NCBI GenBank assembly: GCA_023231165.1
Contig: JALNVY010000119.1
Span: forward strand, 1-7,389
Source: Syntrophales bacterium
GTDB taxonomy: Bacteria; Desulfobacterota; Syntrophia; Syntrophales; UBA8958
Direction of reading: 5' to 3'
DNA: 7,389 nt
Shown here: one piece after another, positions 1 to 5,575 of the stretch
Layout: every line of letters starts with the position of its first letter
Numbering within the stretch: the first letter of the stretch is position 1
The notes under the pieces: model-generated
Databases searched by the model: none
Told to the model about the DNA's origin: nothing
Seen by the model: only the letters and a program-made list of their open reading frames with translations
Program-made: the position numbers and the translations under genes

Positions 1-177
1 ATCGCACCTAATGTTGCAGCGCGTGGTCACATCATACGTCGATTCCCGGAGAAAAAAGAACTTTCGAACTTTTTCCCATAATTGACGCACCTCGGGGTCA
101 GCCAGAAGTTCGGAGAACTTCCAAGTCTTCATTCCGTTCTGGCAGTGGGATTTCGCTGCGGTGTTCATACTATCCAT
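1..177 (-). CDS. Radical SAM protein, N-terminal part (cut by window edge)
   Basis: Reading the minus strand from an ATG at 177 gives 59 open codons to the window edge. The last residues are YDVTTRCNIRCD, the start of a radical SAM domain: Cys54 and Cys58 are the first two cysteines of the CX3CX2C motif that binds the 4Fe-4S cluster, and the third would lie just outside the window. About 45 residues precede the domain, including a helical stretch with a W-E-K-V-R-K pattern. An in-frame TGA lies two codons upstream, so translation begins at ATG 177 or ATG 168. A GAGG at 194-197 is rather far (16 nt) from ATG 177, which leaves the exact start open. The gene follows the second ACP by 27 nt on the same strand, so it is probably co-transcribed with the dehydratase and ACP. 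A SAM-cleaving enzyme acting in this lipid pathway is inference; its substrate cannot be told from this fragment. Confidence 0.8.
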   Translation of the reverse strand, partial: MDSMNTAAKSHCQNGMKTWKFSELLADPEVRQLWEKVRKFFFLRESTYDVTTRCNIRCD

Positions 178-204
178 AGATCAGCCAAAAGTTCCTCGTT
201 TTAT

Positions 205-471
205 TCATGCAGCCTGCTTCTGCTTAATATATTCGGCAATCAGGCGAATGCTGCTGAGTTTGGGATAGTCATCTTCATCGATGGCAATGCCGTATTCATC
301 CTGAAGAACGAGCACCACCGTCGCCAGATCCATACTATCAACACCCAATTCATCGACCAGATCGAGATCGGGGTTGAACGACTCCGGGGTGATATCTTCC
401 AATTTGAGCTCGAATATAATAATTTCGGCAATGCGAACGAGCAAAGCCTCTTTATCCAGATTTGCAGACAT
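205..471 (-). CDS. Acyl carrier protein (second ACP of the cluster)
   Basis: This 88-residue acidic protein has the four-helix ACP pattern. The phosphopantetheine attachment site is LGVDSMDL, with Ser46 as the modified serine in the DSM(D/E) context. Length is normal for a free-standing ACP (about 75-90 residues). It would carry growing or modified acyl chains as thioesters in the cytosol, after modification by a phosphopantetheinyl transferase not seen here. The start is well supported: an AGGAGG at 479-484 lies 7 nt before ATG 471. It sits 38 nt after the dehydratase-like gene and 27 nt before the radical SAM gene, so the three probably form one unit. Its sequence differs clearly from the other ACP in this window (4674-4973), which suggests distinct partner enzymes. 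It is unlikely to be the housekeeping AcpP, given its company and divergent sequence. Confidence 0.92.
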   Translation of the reverse strand: MSANLDKEALLVRIAEIIIFELKLEDITPESFNPDLDLVDELGVDSMDLATVVLVLQDEYGIAIDEDDYPKLSSIRLIAEYIKQKQAA

Positions 472-509
472 TCCCTATCCTCCTCGCCTATAATGAATAA
501 GCCTCCGCC

Positions 510-896
510 TCAAGGCCCTTGATTTTTCTCCTGCAACGTCTCGACCGCCATCAGGCCTGTGCACGCCGTCTGCCCGTTCACTTCCACCTTGAATTGATAG
601 GAAGCTTGGCCGGGGCGATCCGATGAAGTTGCTGTTATCTTCAACAAATCATCCGGCTTCGCGGGCAGCCTGAACCTGACCCTGTGAATCGCCGATACTT
701 TGATCTCTCTTCCCTGCTCGGCTTCATGATGGGAAATGGCATCCCGCACCATGGATAGGATCGCAATGGCTGGCAAAACCGGCGCCTCCGGGAAGTGGCC
801 AGAAAACCACGGCGACGACGCACTCGCCCGTGCCTCCGCCAAAACGTATCCTTCGGGTGACCTTGCAACCGATATTTTATGCCATATCTCTTGCAT
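510..896 (-). CDS. Hot-dog fold 3-hydroxyacyl-ACP dehydratase-like protein (FabZ/FabA related)
   Basis: This 128-residue protein carries the FabZ-type active-site block WFSGHFPEAPVLPAIAIL at residues 30-47. His34 matches the catalytic histidine of the GHFPxxPxxPG motif of FabZ. The acidic partner (Glu in FabZ, Asp in FabA) would be expected at residue 48, where a Ser stands, and the Gly after the second Pro is Ala. The fold assignment is firm, but normal dehydratase chemistry is not. Later segments (IHRVRFRLPAKPDD, then a strand with ASYQFKVEVNG) fit the remaining hot-dog strands. By family it would remove water from 3-hydroxyacyl-ACP, or merely bind acyl-ACP. It lies just upstream of an ACP gene in the same direction, fitting a partner role. 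ATG 896 has no obvious Shine-Dalgarno, so the start is probable rather than certain. The 140-bp gap before it suggests it may have its own promoter. Confidence 0.82.
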   Translation of the reverse strand: MQEIWHKISVARSPEGYVLAEARASASSPWFSGHFPEAPVLPAIAILSMVRDAISHHEAEQGREIKVSAIHRVRFRLPAKPDDLLKITATSSDRPGQASYQFKVEVNGQTACTGLMAVETLQEKNQGP

Positions 897-1036
897 AAAA
901 GCGATGACTCATCAACAATTCATTGAACTTTGTTTATCTATCATCAGCCGGGGAGCATATCAATATTTTTTGTAGCTGACCAGTTGTTTCGACTGAAAAC
1001 TTAAGCATCCTCAGATCCTTTATCCATTACCTTTTA
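897..1036. other. Intergenic gap inside the lipid cluster
   Basis: This 140-bp stretch is visibly more AT-rich than the genes on its left and right and separates the deacetylase stop from the dehydratase start. I find no convincing gene: the best minus-strand reading is 24 codons with its GAGG touching the ATG. No strong terminator hairpin with a T-run is apparent. It may hold a promoter for the dehydratase-ACP-radical SAM group (see 935-963). Confidence 0.5.
935..963 (-). promoter_or_regulatory. Possible sigma-70 promoter for dehydratase-ACP-radical SAM genes
   Basis: On the minus strand a TTGATA (958-963, five of six matches to the -35 consensus) is followed after 17 bp by TAGATA (935-940, a weak -10). 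It lies about 40 bp before the dehydratase ATG, in the only sizeable gap of the cluster. The weak -10 and the AT-rich setting make a chance match quite possible. Confidence 0.25.
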
Positions 1037-1864
1037 CTATTCAGCTTTCAGCCTATCCACCTTCACCATCACCGGCCTGGCGATCAGTTCGGACAGAGGG
1101 ATCACTTCCAGGCCTTTATTTTTCAATCCGTCCAGGATTAAATCAACCTCGTGCAGCCATGCTTCGACGCCGCCGGCGCTTCGCGGGCGGACATCATGAA
1201 GCAGGATGATATCATCGGCTTTCACCTTTTTCATAATTTTTTCGGCGAGCCCATGGATCCGCCGATTCCCGAAATCCCCGGCCCGGCAGGAGAAAATGAC
1301 GCAATAAAGCCCCGCTATACGCAGAAGATGGTCCAGCTTCGGATTGGCAATGCCTACGGGTGGCCGGAACGCCAGGGGAGAGATGCCGAAGCGATGGAGC
1401 AGCGTCTGCGTCGAGGAAATCTCCCGCAACAGTCTTTCCGTTCGGCGCAGCATCAAGAAAGGATCATGGCTATATGAGTGATTTCCGATGTCATGACCTC
1501 GCTCCACAATCGCCGAGATGAGATGGCCGTATTGGCCGGCCCTTTCTCCAGTAACAAAGAAGGCGCCTCTAACGCCGTGCCTGTCCAGCAGTTGTAAAAG
1601 CGCCGGGGTTGTCGCCGGATCCGGCCCGTCATCGAAGGTGAGGGCCACAGCCGATCTTCCCGTGCGTCCCCGGCTGACGACCGGCAAAATGAAACCGGAT
1701 GCCGGATGAAACGCCGCGGCCACACAGAGGACCACAAAGATGAATAAGGGCAAGGCAGCCCATTCGACGCGCACAACGGCCAAGGCCAAGGCGAGGAGCA
1801 TCGCCGCAATACCGGCGGCCGCGGCGGGCGGGATAGTATCCATCTTCCCGCGGTCTGCTTTCAT
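1037..1864 (-). CDS. Membrane-anchored NodB-type polysaccharide deacetylase (carbohydrate esterase 4 family)
   Basis: With the ATG at 1864 this is a 275-residue protein. Residues about 13-31 and 36-52 are two hydrophobic segments, so the enzyme is probably anchored in the inner membrane. The NodB domain follows with all usual motifs: TFDDGPD (Asp78 and Asp79, catalytic base and metal ligand), HSYSH (His129 and His133, metal ligands), RPPVG (residues 167-171) and LLHD (His223 and Asp224). Members remove N- or O-acetyl groups from sugar polymers or glycolipids using a divalent metal. A longer reading exists from 1960, but ATG 1864 overlaps the TGA of the upstream radical SAM gene in an ATGA arrangement, which favours coupled translation, and the longer version would lie within that gene. 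Its place in a lipid operon hints that the substrate may be a lipid-linked sugar or acylated head group; that is inference. Confidence 0.9.
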   Translation of the reverse strand: MKADRGKMDTIPPAAAAGIAAMLLALALAVVRVEWAALPLFIFVVLCVAAAFHPASGFILPVVSRGRTGRSAVALTFDDGPDPATTPALLQLLDRHGVRGAFFVTGERAGQYGHLISAIVERGHDIGNHSYSHDPFLMLRRTERLLREISSTQTLLHRFGISPLAFRPPVGIANPKLDHLLRIAGLYCVIFSCRAGDFGNRRIHGLAEKIMKKVKADDIILLHDVRPRSAGGVEAWLHEVDLILDGLKNKGLEVIPLSELIARPVMVKVDRLKAE

Positions 1865-3210
1865 CGTACCAGATGCTCCCATAGGGGCCCCACCTGCCCT
1901 CTGGCATGTAGCCGCGACAGCGCCTTGAACATCCCGGGCGGGCCGCTGCCGACCACCCAATTCGGGCGGCCGGCAGCGTGTTCATTCATCAACGCCATCC
2001 CGCGCGCCCGGCTCAGGGACGGCGACCAGTAAAAGACCGGATACAGGAGATTCGCCGCAGAATCAAGCTGCCCCTCCCGAACGGCCCGCTCATGCAGAAC
2101 CGTATGCGGGTAAATTCTCACCCCATTGTAGACGAAAAAAACCGTTTTCTCCAATTGACAGGAATTGGACAGTGTTTCCTGGATAGTGTCCTCATCTTCC
2201 CCGGGTCCCCCGAACATGAGGTAATGGGCAACATGCAGGCCAGCATCCAGGGCCGACCGGTGGGCGAAGAAAACCTCCTCTTTCACAAAAGGCTTATGAT
2301 AAAGACCAAGCACCAAATTAGAGAGGGACTCGGTGCCGAATTCCACGTGCCGGAGTCCTGCATCGGCCAGCACCCGGTAGTAGTCCGGCGGCGGGCATGT
2401 CGGGGTAAAAAACCCTCCCCAGGGAATGGAGACGCCGGCCTTCTGGAAGGCCAGGGCTACTTCCCGGCTTTGTTCGTAGCTGCCGTTGAACGTCGAATCC
2501 GTGATGAACAGGTATTTCGCCCCGGCATCCTGAAGCATCCGGGCCGTCTGGCCCGTTTCCGCCGGCGGTACGAAGCGGAACCGCCTGCCCTCAATATGTG
2601 GGTATGTACAATAGATGCAGCCGAAGGGGCAGCCGCGTTTGGTCTGCAAATTGAGCATGCCCCCCCTTTTCAGGTAATAGGAAGTATAGGAATGATGTGG
2701 AAAGATGCCGCGCCCGAAGGGGATTGAGATGGGTTCCTGGTACACGGCCGGACCCTTCCCTACCACGATGCCGGGGAGACCGGCGCCCGATTCTCCCCTT
2801 TCCAGGGTCTCGATAAGAAGCGGCAGCCGCTCCCCTTCGCCGATCACACCATAATCGGCATCAAGTGCGGCCATAAATTCCCGGGGCAGGATGGTAAACC
2901 CGCTCCCCCCCAAGACGATGACGCCCTCCGTATTTTGCCTGATTACCTCGATCAAGCCGGCAATCTCCCCAATCAACGATTGCGTGCAAACCACATCGAC
3001 ATTATCTATATTACGGATGGATACTCCGACGACATCGGGACGGAAACCGGAAAGAACGCCGGCAAGGGCGGCAGCAGTCTTCAGTTCGTTCATATCGGCA
3101 CACTGGACCTGATGGGGCGGCGAGATGGCATGCATGACATAGTCGAGACCGATGGGGTACGCCGGATAAGGTTCCTTCACGGTATTCGTCGAGAGGAGCA
3201 ATACCTTCAC
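1861..3210 (-). CDS. B12-binding domain radical SAM protein, lipid-biosynthesis (ladderane-associated) type
   Basis: This 449-residue protein begins with a Rossmann-like cobalamin-binding region (about 1-140, with VLLLSTN at the start, DVVGVSIRN near 59-67 and VIVLGGSGF near 97-105). A radical SAM domain follows, with the cluster-binding motif CPFGCIYC (Cys194, Cys198, Cys201). Further family features include GGFFTP, the EFGTES strand and GGPGED. The DxHxxG motif of His-on cobalamin proteins is not visible, as is common in B12-dependent radical SAM enzymes. Such enzymes cleave SAM to make a 5'-deoxyadenosyl radical and often methylate or rearrange unactivated carbon. I recall a family of this architecture named for association with ladderane lipid clusters; a profile search is needed to confirm membership. 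Translation starts at GTG 3210, which overlaps the TGA of the oxidoreductase (GTGA), and a GGGAAG precedes it. The next gene is coupled by another 4-nt overlap. Confidence 0.88.
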   Translation of the reverse strand: MKVLLLSTNTVKEPYPAYPIGLDYVMHAISPPHQVQCADMNELKTAAALAGVLSGFRPDVVGVSIRNIDNVDVVCTQSLIGEIAGLIEVIRQNTEGVIVLGGSGFTILPREFMAALDADYGVIGEGERLPLLIETLERGESGAGLPGIVVGKGPAVYQEPISIPFGRGIFPHHSYTSYYLKRGGMLNLQTKRGCPFGCIYCTYPHIEGRRFRFVPPAETGQTARMLQDAGAKYLFITDSTFNGSYEQSREVALAFQKAGVSIPWGGFFTPTCPPPDYYRVLADAGLRHVEFGTESLSNLVLGLYHKPFVKEEVFFAHRSALDAGLHVAHYLMFGGPGEDEDTIQETLSNSCQLEKTVFFVYNGVRIYPHTVLHERAVREGQLDSAANLLYPVFYWSPSLSRARGMALMNEHAAGRPNWVVGSGPPGMFKALSRLHARGQVGPLWEHLVR

Positions 3211-4667
3211 AACAGTCTTCCCACCACTTCCCGCATGAATTTTTCATGGCCGATCACCTGCCGGACGGCCTGAAAAGACCCCAGTATGGTCCCCATAATA
3301 CCCGAAGCCAGCCTATTCTGACCGGCGAGGGACAACCCTTTGACAGGCGAGCGATTCAAGGATGCCGCCTTAAAAAGTTGTTTCGTCGTACGCATGATCC
3401 CGTATGCCGATCCGCCGGGACTGCTCACACCATCCCGGATGGTGAGCGGCGAATAGACGTCCAGGACGTTCATCTCCCGCAGGCCGAATAACTTGGCTGC
3501 CTCGTCGAGCAGCGGACGCGCCCGCTCCTGCTTGGCCGCCTCGTATTCACTGCCGCGCTTCCCCGACGTCGTTTTTTCCCAGGGTCGCCATTCCTCGATA
3601 TCGCTGGAGGTAATCGTGGACAGGAGATTCATTCCCGGTTGTCCGCTCTCGCGCAGTTGGTGGAAAATCCCTCGGTTGAGAGAACCGTCTGCTTCGGTGA
3701 AGAGGCGGTAGACATTATAAGGCAGCGCCCGGTGCGAATCGGCGGGAACGGCGGCATTCACGCCGAGGAGCCCTTTGGTGTTTTCCAGTTGAGCCACCCG
3801 TTCACGATAGGAAGGCCGGACCACAGCACGGGGTAGCAGAGATACGACCGTCTCCGGATGAACGGCGGCAATGACGACATCCGCCGGGAGAGTGCGTCCG
3901 GAGCTTAAAACGGCGCCCTTTACACAACCCGCTTCCACTTGAATCGCCGCAACGCCGTCCCCGGCCAAGATATTTCCGCCCAACGAACGGAGTTGAGACA
4001 CGAAAGCCTCCGCCATGACCGTGCCGCTGCCGACCAAACGCCAGGAGGAGAGGAGATAGGAGGCCAGGGTCATGTAGTAATAATAGACCGGGCATTTCTG
4101 CAGGGGAATCCCGATCAGCGTGGCCGGGACTCCCAAGACGGCGGTTAGCCGGGGGGAACAGCCCAGGTGGAACAGTCGCTCTCCCATAGATTCGAAGCGT
4201 TCCGGGGAAAAGACGGACAGGGCCGGAGAAAGGAAAATTTCAAATGCCGACAGCGACCGTGATATTCCCCTCAGGTCGGCCATGATCATTGTAATCTGGA
4301 GCTGCTCTTCGGGAAAGGTTCGCCTCAGGTTTTCTTCAAAGGCATCGATGCCGGCGGGGAGGTTAAATTCAAAATCGTCGAAAATGTAGCGGTCGATGAT
4401 GCCTTCGGCGCCCATACGTTCCAGGGGGATCAGCGGCGTGACGCCGAGGGCGTCCCATAATTGGCGCAACAGCTGTCCCTGGTCGAGGGCGCCCAGATAG
4501 TGGACGCCCACGGGGCAATCAATGCCGGACCGGCGGTAGCTCCGCATCAGCCCTCCGGGCTGCTGGTTCTTTTCCACGACCGTCACCGGAATCTGGAGCT
4601 GCGCCAGGATGATGCCGGCACTCAACCCCCCGATGCCGGAACCGATAATCAGGACCTGCTCAGGCAT
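3207..4667 (-). CDS. FAD-dependent phytoene desaturase/CrtISO-like oxidoreductase
   Basis: This 486-residue protein starts with a dinucleotide-binding fold: GSGIGG at residues 9-14 and the ribose-binding Glu32 at the end of the second strand (VTVVEKN). PGGLMRSYRR and GVHYLG follow, as in the CrtI/CrtISO/retinol saturase group. Near the C terminus GLSLAGQN and a following glycine-containing helix form the second FAD-contacting segment of this superfamily. Length is normal for the group (about 490-520). Members insert, reduce or isomerise carbon-carbon double bonds in long hydrophobic chains. No carotenoid synthesis gene is nearby, so an acyl chain on an ACP is the more likely substrate here (inference). 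The gene starts 6 nt after the ACP stop and in the same reading frame; only GAGG directly before the ATG could serve as ribosome site, so translation probably depends on coupling to the ACP gene. It overlaps the radical SAM gene by 4 nt. Confidence 0.9.
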   Translation of the reverse strand: MPEQVLIIGSGIGGLSAGIILAQLQIPVTVVEKNQQPGGLMRSYRRSGIDCPVGVHYLGALDQGQLLRQLWDALGVTPLIPLERMGAEGIIDRYIFDDFEFNLPAGIDAFEENLRRTFPEEQLQITMIMADLRGISRSLSAFEIFLSPALSVFSPERFESMGERLFHLGCSPRLTAVLGVPATLIGIPLQKCPVYYYYMTLASYLLSSWRLVGSGTVMAEAFVSQLRSLGGNILAGDGVAAIQVEAGCVKGAVLSSGRTLPADVVIAAVHPETVVSLLPRAVVRPSYRERVAQLENTKGLLGVNAAVPADSHRALPYNVYRLFTEADGSLNRGIFHQLRESGQPGMNLLSTITSSDIEEWRPWEKTTSGKRGSEYEAAKQERARPLLDEAAKLFGLREMNVLDVYSPLTIRDGVSSPGGSAYGIMRTTKQLFKAASLNRSPVKGLSLAGQNRLASGIMGTILGSFQAVRQVIGHEKFMREVVGRLL

Positions 4668-4673
4668 GCCTCG

Positions 4674-4973
4674 TTACGCAAATACCGGTGCGGTCAAACC
4701 CCCGGCGCCGGCATTGTTCTTTGTCCGGTGATGGTAGACATGATCCGCTAACGCTGCGACGGAGGCAAAGACCTTGATGCCCAGTTCTTTGCTGTCGATT
4801 TCGATGCCGTAATCTTTTTCCAGCATCATGACCAGTTCCAGGACATCAATGGAATCCAGTCCGAGATCGCCGCCGATAAGTTGTCCGTTTTCGTCGATAT
4901 CCTCTGGAGACACGTCCAGGAGGTTCAGGGTCTCGATAATTTTTTGTTTCAATTCAATAATCAACTGGTTCAT
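4674..4973 (-). CDS. Acyl carrier protein (first gene of the tightly coupled unit)
   Basis: This 99-residue protein has an ACP fold pattern with the attachment site LGLDSIDVLEL, Ser41 carrying the phosphopantetheine. It is longer than a usual ACP: the fold should end near residue 80 (LADHVYHH), and a tail rich in Gly, Ala, Pro and Asn follows, which looks like a disordered linker. Six nucleotides after its TAA the FAD oxidoreductase starts in the same frame. An AAGGAAG lies 4-5 nt before ATG 4973, supporting the start. It leads the group ACP, oxidoreductase, radical SAM, deacetylase and would present the acyl substrate to those enzymes (inference). It shares little sequence with the ACP at 205-471 beyond the common motif. 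Confidence 0.92.
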   Translation of the reverse strand: MNQLIIELKQKIIETLNLLDVSPEDIDENGQLIGGDLGLDSIDVLELVMMLEKDYGIEIDSKELGIKVFASVAALADHVYHHRTKNNAGAGGLTAPVFA

Positions 4974-4994
4974 AAGCTTCCTTCGTCATTATCA

Positions 4995-5093
4995 TTATCG
5001 TCCCGGAGGGGACGCCAATTCAGACGCCATTTTGAAGAAGGCCTCCTTAAACGTCGGATCGGTCAAGACGGTTTGAATTCGTTGGTTGGTCAT
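4995..5093 (-). CDS. Short ORF upstream of the ACP (possible leader or relic of a small gene)
   Basis: A 32-codon reading begins at ATG 5093 and ends with TAA, 21 nt before the ACP start. The peptide is MTNQRIQTVLTDPTFKEAFF at its beginning and has ordinary protein-like composition. I do not recognise it. The frame stays open upstream for 14 more codons (EFLEKRAYQ precedes the Met) until a TAG. A perfect AGGAGG at 5135-5140 stands 8 nt before an in-frame ACA where a start codon would be expected, so the true small protein may have been about 43 residues and lost its start. ATG 5093 itself has no good ribosome site. It could also be an untranslated part of the leader. Confidence 0.3.
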   Translation of the reverse strand: MTNQRIQTVLTDPTFKEAFFKMASELASPPGR

Positions 5094-5134
5094 CTGATAC
5101 GCCCGCTTCTCGAGAAATTCTTTTGTCCGGTTTG

Positions 5135-5140
5135 CCTCCT
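5135..5140 (-). promoter_or_regulatory. Strong Shine-Dalgarno without a start codon at the usual distance
   Basis: AGGAGG on the minus strand, placed about 20 nt after the expected transcription start of the lipid operon. No ATG, GTG or TTG stands 5-12 nt downstream; an ACA in frame with the short ORF at 4995-5093 sits there instead. Confidence 0.5.
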
Positions 5141-5163
5141 AAACCAAATCTCCCGTTGCAGCC

Positions 5164-5193
5164 TCTATACAATACCGGTTCAGGAAAAGTCAA
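5164..5193 (-). promoter_or_regulatory. Probable sigma-70 promoter of the lipid operon
   Basis: On the minus strand TTGACT (5188-5193, five of six to consensus) is followed after 18 bp by TATAGA (5164-5169, four of six). It lies in an AT-rich stretch just downstream of the flavin oxidoreductase remnant and is followed at proper distance by AGGAGG at 5135-5140. Transcription would start near 5157 and read into the short ORF, the ACP and the genes after it. Confidence 0.5.
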
Positions 5194-5224
5194 CATATCA
5201 CCGATATTACCATATTTTATTACC

Positions 5225-5430
5225 TTATTTCGTCTTTCCTCGTGCTTCGACGATACAGAATATGCCGTTGCCCTCCACGGCCGGGGTGAAGCATTGATCG
5301 TCCAACAGGCAGGTCGTCCTGCGGCGGTTGCCGCCTATCCAGCGGTGGATCAGATGGGCTTACGGATGAATGGGCGGCAAATGGAGATATAGTCGGCAAG
5401 GCCGCCATCCCGTAAAAGTTCGGCACCTGA
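5225..5430 (-). pseudogene. C-terminal remnant of an NADH:flavin oxidoreductase (Old Yellow Enzyme type), frameshifted
   Basis: On the minus strand two frames together spell the C-terminal end of the FMN-binding TIM-barrel family of NADH:flavin oxidoreductases. The first frame (5430 to about 5356) reads GAELLRDGGLADYISICRPF then IRKP and stops. The frame one base off continues HLIHRWIGGNRRRTTCLL, then a CF...GNGIFCIVE tail and a TAA at 5225. Family members typically have ADYISxxRPFIREPDLIxRW, then a Cys-containing tail ending in G-x-G-I-x-C, so the join is natural if one C is missing from the CCC run near 5356-5358. About 300 N-terminal residues are absent; the similarity ends near 5430, next to an inverted repeat and the divergent plsC. 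With no start and a frameshift it should not make an enzyme. It looks like what is left of a gene deleted by rearrangement. The assignment rests on remembered family motifs. Confidence 0.72.
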
Positions 5431-5433
5431 TAT

Positions 5434-5470
5434 TTGACAGATCTTTTACCTTCTGTAGCAGGTCTGTCAA
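5434..5470. repeat. Inverted repeat in the divergent intergenic region, possible operator
   Basis: TTGACAGATC (5434-5443) and GGTCTGTCAA (5461-5470) are reverse complements over the outer eight bases, with one G-T wobble and a further pair inside, separated by 17 bp. Neither strand follows it with a T-run, so it is a poor terminator. Each arm contains TTGACA in outward reading, so it could overlap promoter elements; on the minus strand TTGACA is followed after 16 bp by TAAAAG. It may be a dimeric regulator's site between the leftward lipid genes and plsC-ftsK, or the scar of a rearrangement next to the gene remnant. Confidence 0.45.
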
Positions 5471-5499
5471 GTTAATCCGGCGAAGAAGCAATATTTCCA

Positions 5500-5527
5500 T
5501 TGACTTCACGACATATATCCTTTAAAT
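5500..5527 (+). promoter_or_regulatory. Possible promoter for plsC-ftsK
   Basis: TTGACT (5500-5505) followed after 16 bp by TTAAAT (5522-5527), about 50 bp before the plsC ATG. The -35 is good, the -10 has four of six matches. It is the best plus-strand candidate in the gap. Confidence 0.3.
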
Positions 5528-5575
5528 ACAAGCCGTTTCGTAATCTTATCTTCTTTGGTTTTGAGGAAATGCTCT

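Noticed and set aside
82..522. Plus-strand open frame of 146 codons at the left end
   Set aside because: It lies antisense to the second ACP and the radical SAM start, both of which have clear family motifs; the plus-strand product has no recognisable domain.
503..525. Palindrome TCAAGGCCCTTGA followed by a T-run, as a terminator
   Set aside because: The arms are only 5-6 bp with a minimal loop, the T-run is on the plus strand where no gene ends, and it overlaps the dehydratase stop codon.
952..1000. Small gene of 24 codons in the gap between deacetylase and dehydratase
   Set aside because: Its GAGG touches the ATG, the peptide has no recognisable feature, and a frame this short is expected by chance.
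1865..1960. Longer N terminus for the deacetylase, starting at 1960
   Set aside because: It would overlap the radical SAM gene by about 100 bp and adds 32 residues without membrane or domain features; ATG 1864 in the ATGA overlap is far more natural.
1978..2727. Plus-strand open frame of 249 codons
   Set aside because: Antisense to the radical SAM/B12 gene, whose motifs are unmistakable; a GC-rich codon shadow.
5123..5392. Plus-strand open frame of 89 codons in the intergenic region
   Set aside because: Its right half is antisense to the flavin oxidoreductase remnant, which explains its coding-like composition; no ribosome site or domain is seen.
5434..5462. Plus-strand promoter using TTGACA at 5434-5439
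   Set aside because: At 16-18 bp downstream the hexamers (such as AGCAGG) bear no likeness to a -10 element; the TTGACA is better explained as an arm of the inverted repeat.
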